Source of the DNA: Bryopsis sp. KO-2023
Lineage: Eukaryota; Chlorophyta; Ulvophyceae; Bryopsidales; Bryopsidaceae
Reading direction: 5' to 3'
NCBI GenBank assembly: GCA_030272585.1
Contig: BSYQ01000003.1
Coordinates: forward strand, 3,968,001-4,032,000
Length of the DNA stretch: 64,000 bases
Numbering within the stretch: position 1 is the stretch's first letter; every line of letters begins with the position of its first letter. Made by a program: the position numbers and the translations under genes. Below, one piece after another: positions 33,968 to 45,545 of this stretch. The notes beneath the pieces are model-generated. The model worked only from the letters and a program-made list of their open reading frames with translations, had not been told where the DNA came from and searched no databases.

Positions 33968-36900
33968 TCAAACCATGGCAACCCTTTTCCGACCATTCCC
34001 TGCACCCTTTGGCTGACATCCATCTTCCACAAATTTCCGAAACAAATTCTCCTTTCTTTCGCTGAGGAACGCGCATTTCTCAGACAGAGGAAGCCCCGAG
34101 AATCGCTCGTCCAGAAAAGCCTGATACCCCATTTCTAAGGGGGGCAAATCAAATTCTCTCCGTTCTTCGATAGATCCACCCGCGACTTCTTTTACGATTG
34201 CGCCATTCCCGTTTTCACCCAACCTCCTCTTTTTGGAGGCCACCATTGCATGATCAGCTTGCCATATCGATTCCAAAACTCGGCTCCTTGCTCGGAAGTG
34301 TTCCTCGGATTCGATCTGGCTCACCCTCAATTTCTCGGCCTCTTTCTCCAACTCCCTGGCTTTCATCTGCTGTTCCAAGTAATCCGCCAAAGCCTCCACC
34401 GCCTTTTCCCTCTCTGCATCCAAAATCTCGTTGACCTTCCTTCGTCGCGGCGGGGCCTCCTTCGCAATCTTAGCGATCGCTTCCATTACAGGATCCATTT
34501 CCGGCGGCCAGTCTTCCCTCACCGATTCCGGGCATACAGCATCACAACCCCTCGCTCTGAAATAATCCACCCACTGGTTTTGGAAACCCTCGTAAATCTC
34601 CCCATGCAGCTTGGTCAAGTGAGGCATCATTTCGATAACCTCGACTTTCGGCCTCCGCACAAACCCCTCGGAATCCAGCAAACGCTCGACTCTCCCCACG
34701 ATTTCCTCCGAAATGCCCTGTTGGCTCCATCCAGACAAGATCGCAAGCTTGGGGAACACCACCAGGTTTCTCGGCATGACTTCCACCAGCTGCTTGATTC
34801 GTTGCAACCCCGCGTTTATATCCTCCCCATCGTCGATAATTGCGATTATGCCGCTGGACTCTTCGAACAGATACGTATCGTGCTTGTTCAGTCGATGGGG
34901 TTCGGGCTGCCAAATAACGTTTTGGATGGAAACGTGTTTCTGGTGTTGCTTCGAGAATTTCCTCTTCCATTCGTTCAGCAAGACAGGGCCTATCAAACAT
35001 GGCACATGACAGACTCACACATCCGCAGAAAATGGCTGGTGGGTATGCCTTCCATGTGGTGGATTGATCATCGCTTGATTGGACTTCTTTTTCACTTTTT
35101 GTTTACTCTATCAAGGTCCGACAACACGTAATGGGCTCAATACTCTGAAAATTTCACCAATTTGCGCAGCATATCTTTGGTATTTGCTATTTATTCATTC
35201 ATATCCGTAGCGTTGTTATATATTTTTTTTGTGAAGCATAGCACTGGACTGGAAGTGGAAACTGCCTACTGGAATGCTCACCTTTTTCCAACATCTGGTT
35301 GATGCTAGGGTCCCTCCCTGCTCCCACTCTCTTTGATGACAGACGGTTCAGCAACCAGTAGCTGGACAGCGAGGTACAGGATGCCTCCCCGAACGTATAA
35401 GGTCCCAAAACAATCAGCTTGAACATCATCTCGAAAGAAGCCCCATGATTCTTCCTCCAAGTCGTGTCGAAAACTGCGTCGGGAACGGACATCGGCTGGC
35501 AAAGGGGATGCTTCTTGACGCCCTCCAGGAAGTCAGCACCGGAAAAATTGACCGGGAATGTGTAAGGCACGATCGGTGGCTCCTGAAGAAGAAAGATAAA
35601 TTTCTATTGAATTTCCGGGAACAGGCCTGACGTTTTGCTAAAATAAATGAGTAAAAAAAAAAGGTGTCGGAAAATGCTAAGCCTTCCGGCTGCCTCACCT
35701 TGAATGGGGTGGATGGATTCCACATGTCTGACAAGGAACTGGGCTCCACTCTGAACCCTTCAGGAACCGTCCTCAAGAAATCCATCACTTGGGTTTTGTA
35801 TCGGGTTATGGACTTCGCATCTCCTTCCCTCAGCTTTGCAGACTCCAATGCCCTTGCCCTGCAACAATTTTTTTAATCAATTATTGCGGATTTAAGAAAA
35901 CATCACTCCTGTCAGAGTAAAATTCAGCGGAAGCAACATGAGATTGCATTTGAAAATCTGTCAAAGAGGACAAATTTCTCAAAAGACTGTCGAAAAAAGG
36001 AAGGGAGGGGGAGAAAGCTGTTTGTTTATGCAAAGCACCTTTCGATTGTTTCTTCCTCTTGCCGTGCCCTTTCCTCCAAATCGATCACGGTCGCATCAGA
36101 CTCCCCATCGGATGCGTGGCCATCGCTGGGTTCGGCTTTTTCTTGTTTCGTTTCTTTTGGTGAGATAAATCGTGGCAGCATCTCAGGCAAAACATCTGAA
36201 ATAAAACAAAAAAACAGAAAAAGAGATTTTGATACATATATATATATAAACTTTTAATACTTTTTTTCAGAAACTAAAACATGAAAAAAATACCAGCTCC
36301 ACCAGGTGCAACACCGATACAAAAGCCTGAAAACAAAAACACCATCCCGATCCGCATCAACCCACAGCTGCTGAAGGAAGCCCTTACCAGTTGGGGGTGG
36401 CGGAATTCCAGCAGCAGTGCCGGATCTCTCCTTTGCCGGCTCGGCTTCAACTTTTTTGTCAACAGGGGGTCCCATCGGAGCCTGTGCACTGAACTGGAAA
36501 GGAGCTCTTGGAATCGATCCTGGCCGTCCAGCCATCCCAATTCCATCGCTTTCGTGACTGGTGGCCAGAATATCGGCCTTCTTAGCTCCAGACGATGCTC
36601 TTTCTATTCTGGTAGGCAATGGGATGGTGGTTTTGTTGGCAGGGGGGGCGGCTGCTGGGTGCACTGGTCGTTGGAAGACTTGTTTTGGCTGCTGTGGGAA
36701 TTGGGCGGTGGTGAGTTTGGGGCGGGGTTCCTTTTTGGAGGCTGGACGTGATGGTTGGGGTGCGGTGGTGACCTGATTCACCCTCCGCCACGTGGTTTCC
36801 TGCAATAAAATCGAAAAGAAAAAAAATATCTTGAGAATTGAAAAGGTCGAAGTGGGGGTGTGAGATATCCAGTTGAAGCAGGGAGAACAATCGCATCGAC

Positions 36901-39900
36901 AAAAAAAAGTACACATTGCATGATCAAGCGAAAAAATGAGCTGAATGATGGCAAAAAAGAAAGCATTGCAGAAATAATAGAAACGAAGCAAAATTTGACA
37001 TCGATGGATTTTTCCTCCCCTAAAAAAGATTCAAGCGAACGTAAAAATTGATAACACGTTTTTTTGCAATCATAACAAAGAAGATGAAAACATCTCTGCT
37101 GTACAGAACATGCTAAAAAAAACACACCGCAAAGATCTTTTCTCTCGAAAAACAACGAAACGAAACGAAAAAAATTCACAAATATACACACACATATGTA
37201 AAGTGAACAAGGTGTCACCAGAGGTCCTATGGAAAACTCTCGTGATTTTTTCCCATCGAGTTCCGACGTCCAGCAGAGATGCGACTACACCACAATGCCC
37301 ACTCCGTGTGTTCTTTTGAGGCTATTTTTGTTCCAGTTGATGATGGGGTTGGGTTTAAATTCCGATGCTTCTTATTACCAAGCAAGCGTTTTGATATTCG
37401 TAGATGGCCTCCCCTTCCGAAAATCCATTCTGCTCCTGTTTCAATCAAAATTTATCGTCAGCAGGGAGAAAAAAAAGAAAAAAATTGAAGTACCAACAAA
37501 CGTTCGCTAAAGTTGAGGAAGGAATTTTTTTTTTAATCATTTTTATCTGTACAAAAAATGAGTCATATCGCCTCTCCCCAAAACAAGTAGGGCTGGAAAT
37601 AATGCATTAAAAAAAATCAGCTCAATATGCCATGAAAACAATGCTCTCGAATGCTCTCATATTTATATATATAAATCCTTACTGTCGCAACATTTGAATG
37701 ACAAATAGCAAGAAAAAAGAAAGATAAAAACTGCACGAGAATCTAACCTGTAATTTCTGCCATTCTTTGATGGCGACCCCGTAAGTTGGATAAGCCAACA
37801 TCCCGAGTTGAAAATCCTGGGGGAAAAAAACAAAAAATATTCAAGCGTTACACAACCAATAACAAGAAATTCTCATTTTTGTAACACAAAAACAAAAAAA
37901 TAATTTAAAAAAGTATAAAAAAAAAGTTTAAAAGTAGATAATATGTTTAGCAATGAAAAACAACGTTGAGACTAACCGCCAGGATATATTTATTTTTTTT
38001 TTCACAAAGCAGTTTCTTTTTTTCACTTTTCCCGAGAGAAAAAATAAAAATAAGTAAAATTACATAAATCTTTATGAAACTCGTCTCTCTCTCTTTCTCT
38101 CTTTAATTTTCTTTTCTTTTTTGTTTTGGAAAGGTGCAGAGAATACTGGGAGAGACAAAAAACAACACCACAGAGGGCCCCCTCACCGTGGCTGGCACTG
38201 ACGCTGGAAATTCCACCGGGATTTGGCTGACGAATCTACTCTTAGGGTAGCCCTCCATCAGCACTCCCCAATCAGGAATCTCACATCCGAAACGTGGAGG
38301 TTTTTTCACGGAATCCTTTTTCAACTTGGTCAAACCCTGTCAAGAAAAACATCCACAAAAAAACACATAAAAACAAACATATTGAAAAGGGAGCAACACA
38401 GGATCGCATATCCCATCTATTGAAAAATCGCAGCCAGTGTGTCTATTCACATTCCCTGAGCTCAAACTCTGAATCGATCCCTGGCAGACATGCACACCCT
38501 CGCTTTGAGGCATACCTTGATGTCCACTGTGTAGGCTCCGCTGGGTGTTTTCTCTGCTGTCAATCCGAAGGCTTGGCACAGTGAAAGAGCACCCTCCTCG
38601 TGGAGCATCAGCATGTCGCACAATTGGGTCATCGGCATCGGCCTAGCTTTCGGATCTGGAAAAAACAAACCCAGAATAATAAATATATAAATATCCAGAT
38701 GCAAGGCGAAAGCAACCAATTGCCTTGACTCAATCACTTCACTCAGGGATAAATATAGAACGGTTCAATCTAGTGTTTTTTTTAGGAAGCATCAGAGCTT
38801 TCTTTTGGTCAGAATATATATTTTTTATTATTCTTACTCAGGGCTCGGATGATTGTCTTGAGTGCATGTTCTCGAATGGAGGGAATCATCCGGCCGGCCA
38901 TAGCCATCGAAAAAAAACGCAGACGCTTGAAAGCATCGAAAAACCTGAGCCATTCTTTCAAGGCGAAGGATTCCTGCAGCTCCACGATATCTTCCAAATC
39001 GTCCTGGTGAATTGCAACCCAAAAAAGTTACAGCGAAGGAAAAGAATATGCGGAACAAAGTGAAAGCCACGAAACGGAAAAACACCCCCCCCCTGCTTAC
39101 CAAAACGTAACTTGGGCATGCCTTCAAGATTCTATGTACTTCCAAAGGGTGTGCCGGTCGACCCTGAACCGGAGTGGCTTGAAGAATGATTTGATATCCC
39201 CTGAAACAGCACCAGCAGCCATTTTTCACACGCACACTCGAACCACAGCCAAATTCCACCGTCCTCAATCTTTTCTCCTTCATCCCTGCTGTTCTCGGCC
39301 TTTTTGAACAAGTAATCAACCAACTCCTGGAGATCCATCCCCACATCAATGGCTTGATTGGGGGGGGGGGACCTCCTAAGGCTGGTCAACACCCCACTCT
39401 CATTCCTTCCTCACCTGAATTCACATTCGTTGCAGCAAGGCCGACCCAAGGTGCGAAGTTCGTCGTACAGTTCCATCAGAGTCACCAAGACTTGGTTCAA
39501 GAGCTGGATGCCCAACTCGACGTCGTATCGATCTGCAAAAATGCTTCCTTCTGCATCGTGGCCTTCGTTCGTTTCGCCCCACAGAAAATCCGCCAAGATC
39601 ATGAACCGAGCGATTTCCTCCAGCACCACCACTCGGAATTCGTCCTGGGGTAGCAGGTGGCGTTTGTTAAATGAGGCTCAAAAGAAAAAAGAAGTTTTCT
39701 TTTTCAAGAGAAGAAGGAGGGAGACAATGATGCCAGCAGCTTGACGCTTGAAATGTCAGGAAATTGGTGGCAAGTAGTGCAAAAGCGTCGCTGTGCACGT
39801 CATTTTTAACCGGAATGTGGAATATTGCCAAGCCAAATTTGACGTTTCTGGTGGATTTTTTGTCTGGGAATCATCACTCAAAAACAAGGCAGTCTGAATG

Positions 39901-40651
39901 CTGCGTATATATGTACATCTTTCCATGATTCTCGTTTATCCCAATATGTTCCAACATTCTTTCCCACCCACCCACCCGCTCTCCTGGTTTTTTTGTTTTA
40001 TAGTGCATGTTTTATTAGGTCAATTCAAGTGGTTTGGATGCAGAGGGGTTTTCCAAAAGCAAAAAAAAAAAAGAGTGAAAAAGTCAACAAGTAGAGTGCT
40101 CCTGCACGTGGTTACCTTCCAATTCTGGACGTGCATATCTTTCCAAATTCCTCTATATCGGTCTTGCAAGAACGAAGCCCTGACACTGAAAGACGAAGTT
40201 TCGTCGTCCATGATTTCTCGGAGCCTGTCCATCGTTTTCGAAATACCCACGCGCGTCCTGAAGAATTCCGGAGCATTGTTCCCTGTGTCGACGATTCGAT
40301 AGTGTCTCTTGATCAAGAGCGACGTGTCCTCGGGGTTTCCCTCCACTTTTTCGAATCTCTGCCAAACACAACACAAATTTTTTCTTCAAAAAATTAAAGA
40401 AAAAGCTACGAACGAAGCATTGCGACGAGGTTGGCGGCTGGGCACGATAAGGAGACTCTGTTTGGAGCCGGTCGTCAACGGTGCCTGGTGTCATGGACCA
40501 AGACTGGGGGGGGAAAAAGTGAGCAGTGATGCCACAAAATACCCACGTGCACGAGTTTGCTTGTAACTCTCTCTTCGATTTCTGCGTCTGGACACATAGC
40601 GTCGCACGTCCCGGTCGTGAAACCCGACTCCGTGAAGTCGGAACTCTCCAT
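33968..40651 (-). CDS. SAC3: SAC3/GANP family mRNA export factor
   Basis: A 1084-aa protein from 13 exons: 40547-40651, 40116-40358, 39415-39644, 39101-39200, 38838-39003, 38516-38655, 38187-38336, 37748-37816, 36388-36799, 36039-36195, 35699-35858, 35282-35582 and 33968-34989. The total is 3255 nt with no phase conflict. Diagnostic points are GTCDAMCPDAE at the N-terminus (the GTC.DMCP start of the SAC3 domain), FLQDRYRGIWKDMHVQN, EEIARFMILADFL, and CNECEFR joined to GYQIILQA. The PCI-like end follows, with MTQLCDMLMLHEEGALSLCQAFGL. The second half has a Pro/Ala-rich disordered stretch, then a coiled coil rich in Glu/Arg/Lys in the last exon. SAC3 is the scaffold of TREX-2, which links transcription to mRNA export at the nuclear pore. 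Low-complexity exon 36388-36799 carries no FG repeats. The start ATG is the first in frame before GTCDAMCPD. Confidence 0.88.
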
Positions 40652-41285
40652 TTTTCTGCACAAAACCAGGGGAAGGGCGAACCAAGCGCAAAATCTGTGT
40701 TTTCGACGATCCTCGCAAGAACTGATGCCAAAATCGTTCAACGCCTGTCGTCAAATCTACAGTTGATGCTTTTCATTTTGTACGATTGAGGTGAGAAGAA
40801 GACCGTCCATGACCGACAGGACCGGGCAGGACCGGAGCAGGAGTAAAGGGGACGATTTATGATGAAGGCTCAAAGGACACAGAGAACGCGGGCGCCGATT
40901 GTGTCAAAGGAACTGGTAGAAATGTGGTGCGAAATGTGTGCAGTTGTGCATGTGTGAGGAGGCGAAGTGGGGAAGGGAAAAGAGAGATAACGAAAGGGAA
41001 ACAGTGCTTTTTCGCTACGTGCGCCATAGTTGATAGGTTCCGCGTTTTCAGTGGTGTGTGTAGCCACTGGCGCGCGACACCAAAGCGCGCGCTGGACGGT
41101 TGATGGACACAGTCTCGACCCAGAGCGTCATGGCCCAGCATGGTGTAATCTCTGCTTGGCACCTTCTGAGTGGCATGTCAAAACCACAAAACAAAAACAA
41201 AACCAAATCAACTCATGAATAATCAACCCATTTCATTCACGTGGGTTGAACAGTGTCGTAAAATGTCACTCTGGAGGGGATTCTA
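40652..41285. promoter_or_regulatory. Shared upstream region of the SAC3 and glutamine-synthetase-like genes
   Basis: About 630 bp between divergent starts. It holds an imperfect direct repeat of GACCGACAGGACCGG-like words at 40808-40845 and two GCGCGC-rich blocks at 41070-41093. No exon was seen. Confidence 0.5.
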
Positions 41286-44200
41286 ATGACAGTCGGTGTG
41301 GAATCGAACACAAAGCAGGTGCGTAAGAAAGGCGCAATTTTTCGTTCTGCCAGCAGAAGCGTCCGGCCTCCAAAAGATCGACACTCGAGCGTCGTCATGG
41401 CTTCGAACGGTGGTACAGAGGGTATGTTTGAGGAGACCTGCGAACCCTGGATAGGAAGGGATATATCATTTGATTCGCGTTTGCCGCTGTCTTGTTTGGA
41501 TCTCGATCTCCCAAGTATTCTCGTCGTGTGACAGGTTCCCAGATCGTTGCTGTTCGATTGATTTTCTGCACATACAACGGAGTCAGGCGAGCCAGGTGTG
41601 CGCGGTCGCTCGCTGCTCGCTCCATGCTTTTCTTCCCATCCAGTTTCAATCCAGCCTGTGATCCCGTGTGAGCCGCCCTCTCGCTCTTTTCCTCAGGCTT
41701 CTGCCGATCGAACAATACGAGAAGGCATGCACGAATGGCGTCGGCTTGGCGGAGTGCGTCGTGTCCCTCCCGATACACTGCGACTTGATCAGCCCGCCAC
41801 TGACGCTCACACCCTCCAACGAGATGAGAATCATGCCGGAAACGGAGTCGGTCGTGACGTTACCATGGCATCCCAAACACAAATGCACAATCGGCAGGCT
41901 CGATTCCGTACCAGGTGCTGCACATGCACATGTTTAGATGACATGATGACATGCACATGCACATGTGCATGCACATCCATAGATAGCGAATCAAACACAA
42001 TCCTCTGCATCCAATCATGATGCTGGAGAAAGCCAAATATTTCTCGGGGAAACCACCCACTTGAACGGCGGCAGGCAGGACATATTGGTTATATTTATTG
42101 AAAGAGTTTGGTTCAATCCTACGATCGCATATCCACTAGGCGTGGCATTCTTGATTGATCAAACCACTGAGATGTGGATCGATCGAGTTTGCTCGCGAAT
42201 GTACCGGCGGAATTTTCTGTTTCTGCGTGCATGAGTTTGGACCAAGATTTGTATGTTAACAGGAACTCCTGCCCCTCATTGTTCGATTAATGCTCTCAAG
42301 CTGGCCTGTGATTATCTGAAGGAGAATTTCGGTTTCGAAGTCAAGGTAATGCTTGTAATTTTCTTTTAATTTTTTTTTGATTTGGTCGACCCCAATTTGT
42401 CGCATAATGAGCCTGAATGTTAGGTGGGTATTTTTTTTTATTACCTATGTTTTTTTCATGACTTGATGTGGTGGCAGGGTGTGTGGGTGTTTCCGATATT
42501 CTGCTTCAGAAATCACCGTGCAGGTTCTTATAGATTTTTGTTAATTTGGCGAGATGCTAAACAAAGCGTTAAGGAACTGCAGAAAAATCGTGGAGGTTGG
42601 GATGCTGCATGTCTGTTCAACCAGACAAATTGAGTGCAGCCCCATCTTCCACCTGCAACAAGCAAAACAGCACGAAAAATACAAAAAAAAAGCGTCAGTT
42701 CTCGACTTTCCAATCTGGATGACACTGTCTGACTCTCGACGGAAAAGAACCATTGGAGCAGAGCCATTTTCTCTTCCAGCAATCGTTCGATAAAAGCCTA
42801 AGTTCTTGGAGTAATGAAAAAACTGTTTTTTTTCTGTTTTCTGGTAGGTTGGTTTCGAAACAGAGTTTTGGTTGCTGGATCCTGCAAAACGCCACCCTTC
42901 GAATCCAAACCTGCCAGCTCCAGTAGAAACTTCCACGTATGCACTTGCGTCTGCGATTGACGTCGCAGCGGATGGTAAGATCAGAGAACCAGGGTAGCGA
43001 GGGGGCAAAAAAACCCAGAAAGAATGTAGCACTGGTAGATTCCATTTCGCCATGACAGACTTGACACCCATGGCCTCCACATTCTTACTTGTCCTCACAC
43101 ATTTCCAGCCTGAAGTCATGGAACCCTGGAATGAAACCTCATTTTGGGGAGGTGGGTGGTGTTTCTGATTTTCTGTCGGCTAGTGGTTTGCTATATTTTC
43201 CCAAAACGATACGATTTTTTTTTTTTTTATTTTTTTTTTTTTTTACGATTTTTTTCCGTTTCTGTTCCTTGCACGCATTTGCTTGCATGGACTCGCCTCA
43301 ACAAAAAGAGACTCCTTTTTTTCTTCTCACAGGGCAATGTGCCCCCCCATTTCCCCCTTTTACTTTGAACAGTTCTCGATGACATCATGCTGGCTTTGAA
43401 AGCTTTGGACATCTCGGTGGATCTCATACATGGGGAGTCTGGCCCGGGTCAATTCGAAGTCGTTACGGGTGCTTATCCTGTCATGGTCGCTGCAAACAAA
43501 TTGCTCCTCACCAGGGAAACCATAGCGGGGGTTGCTAGAAAACACGGCCTCCATGCAAGCCTCATTCCCAAGTATTTCGCCATGGAAGCAGGCAGCGGAT
43601 GCCATTGTCACTTCAGCTTAATGAAGGTGACTCCTTGCCCTCGTTGCTTATCTCTGCATGCGACTCTTTTTTTTTCACTTTTCCTGATGAATAGGATAGG
43701 TTGGATGTGGGGAAACGACACCAAGAAATTGTCAACTGGTGGTTGGGGTACTGTGAGTGACTCAGGACAGGGAACAGGGCTGGGGAATTGGTGTTTTGAG
43801 TCACGACGAACGATTTGGCAGATCTGAGGGATGAAGGCAGCCGACCGATCGCTCATATTTTTGCAAACTTTGTTGTTACGTTCTTCAAACAGTGTTTCTT
43901 ATCCCCATTGTGTGTTCGTGCCTGTCCCCCGATTCCCTTTTTTTTTTTCAGGATGGAAAAGACGCCACCGCTGGATCCACCAAAACCACATTGACATCGG
44001 AGGCTGATTCCTTCACCGCCGGTATTTTGAAGCACATGGGGGCAATACTCACCTACATTTCCCCGTCCAGCAACAGCTACAATCGGCTGAAGCCTGGCTG
44101 CTGGTCAGGGGCGTACAATGTCTGGGGCATCAGCAACAAGGAGGCTCCACTCAGATTGGTGCCTCGCCTGCCGTCTGTAGAGGGTGGAACCACCCATGTT

Positions 44201-45003
44201 GAATTGAAGCCCTTCGATGGGACGGCCAACCCTCATCTAGGGTTGGCTGCGATGGTCATTGCAGGCATTTCCGGTGAGTTTTTGGCCATAAAGTAAAGTT
44301 TTTGATGAACTGAAGGTAGGACAATTCCCCCCCCCCCCTCCTTTGTAGTTTGAACCTCATCGATTAGGTCTTTGTCAAACTATGACAAAACTGTAATGAA
44401 TATGGACAGAAGTCCATATTCATTCACCACAGTTCCTCATGATGGTGTCTTTTGAGCTGATGCCTGTCTGACTTTCCCTTAGGTCTTCAGCAAAAGCTGA
44501 AGTTGCCTGAACAAGTGGATGTTGATCCCGGCTCAGTTGCTGAGAAATTGGGGCTGGAAAGAATGCCAGATACCTTGGGAGAGGCGATTGAAGCCATCGA
44601 GAAGGACACAGCATTCAGTGATCTCTTTAAGAAAGGTGTGACGATTTGGGGGATTCGATTTTTTGAGAAACTATGTGCCCTCCTTTTCATCAATCATTTT
44701 CATTCATCATGACAGTAACGATGGCAATTGAAGATTCTGAGAACTTTCTGTGGGTTTTTAAAATTTCTCCAGTGGATCATCTGGTCAAATTTTTTCTTCG
44801 GTTCAAATGCTTTCATTGCTTTGGTGCCGACAAGTGATCTCAGGCCTCCAAGGGCTGGCTAATTGAGTGTGTGTTTCATTTTGTGTGCAGTTATCGGTGC
44901 TCCTTTGTTTGATGAATACCTTGCCCTCCGAAAGGTCGAGAACTCGCATTTCAGCAAGATGTCTTTCGACGAGGTCGTGGAGAGTCTTTACTTTCGTTAC
45001 TGA
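41286..45003 (+). CDS. Class-I glutamine-synthetase-like protein
   Basis: Nine exons: first exon to 41421, then 41535-41595, 41697-41914, 42263-42345, 42848-42974, 43373-43626, 43952-44273, 44483-44635 and 44891-45003. They give 451 aa from the ATG at 41397, or 488 aa from the in-frame ATG at 41286, whose extra residues are basic and could be a leader. The N-terminal beta-grasp part is AVRLIFCTYNGVRRARLLP; the catalytic part has VGFETEFWLLDP (metal-binding Glu), HGESGPGQFEV, CHCHFSLMKDGKDA, SNSYNRLKPG and a late THVELKPFDGTANPHLGLAA. These match type-I GS, nearest to the eukaryotic FluG/NodGS/lengsin branch, some of which lack GS activity. The key Glu, His and Arg residues appear to be kept. 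The substrate could be glutamate/ammonia or another amine. It is divergent from SAC3. Confidence 0.85.
41918..41976. repeat. ACATGC-type simple repeat in an intron
   Basis: A cluster of CACATG and ATGCAC words just after exon 3 of the GS-like gene. It includes the 12-bp palindrome TGCACATGTGCA. The unit is imperfect and it lies wholly in the intron. Confidence 0.75.
44395..44424. repeat. Perfect 13-bp inverted repeat in intron 7 of the GS-like gene
   Basis: AATGAATATGGAC and its exact reverse complement flank the loop AGAA. A smaller stem (TTTGTCA/TGACAAA) lies just before it at about 44370-44388. Confidence 0.85.
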
Positions 45004-45545
45004 CTGCAACATGTAATTTCTTTGAACACAGTCCAGATTTACTTTTACCAATTCTTTGAAGTGGAATGAGCGATTTCGATGGGGAACACCCTCCGGGTGT
45101 TCCTGCTGCAAGAAAAATATGTGATGGTTTTGCAAAAAAAAATGATGCTTTAGAAACTTTGAATCCCGCAAGAGCAATCTCGTTTATGACAGAATTACAT
45201 TGATACATTGCCATCCCATCCCATCCCTCCACTTGTTCCTCCACTTTGACGAAATAACATTTCCTGATTGCATGAAATGCTGGAAACCTTGCTACCAAGA
45301 AGGCTGTGATACCTATTGCATGACTAATCATCAACAACTTTAACAAAACATGAGGAAGATATTACTACATAATACTGGATGCTATTCCAATAGAACCCCT
45401 CATTCCATCATGTCTCTTCCAGCCATGGAATGCCACCGTCTGCATTACTCACAGGGTCAGGAAAAACAAAATTGTCAAAATACTAGAACCCCTGTATGTA
45501 TGTGTGAATGGATGGATGCCAGATTCATCCCCCTGAGATTAGAGG
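45004..45545. other. Convergent 3' region
   Basis: 3' ends of the GS-like gene (plus) and the SNM1 gene (minus). Apart from the stem-loop there is no feature. Confidence 0.5.
45083..45103. repeat. Stem-loop in the 3' UTR of the GS-like gene
   Basis: GGAACACCC and GGGTGTTCC pair perfectly over a 3-base loop, 80 bases after the stop codon. It could affect mRNA 3' end formation or stability. Confidence 0.7.

Noticed and set aside
39202-39400. Open frame on the minus strand in the SAC3 gene (LQELVDYLFKKAEN region)
   Set aside because: It is retained intron. The family pattern CNECEFR-GYQIILQ is restored only when it is removed, and both splice sites are good.
41877-42060. Met/Cys/His-rich minus-strand frame
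   Set aside because: It is a translation of the ACATGC simple repeat in an intron.
43110-43152. Possible exon in the GS-like gene
   Set aside because: In the only possible phase it begins with a stop codon, and the flanking exons already join in phase (VAAD-VLDDIMLALK).
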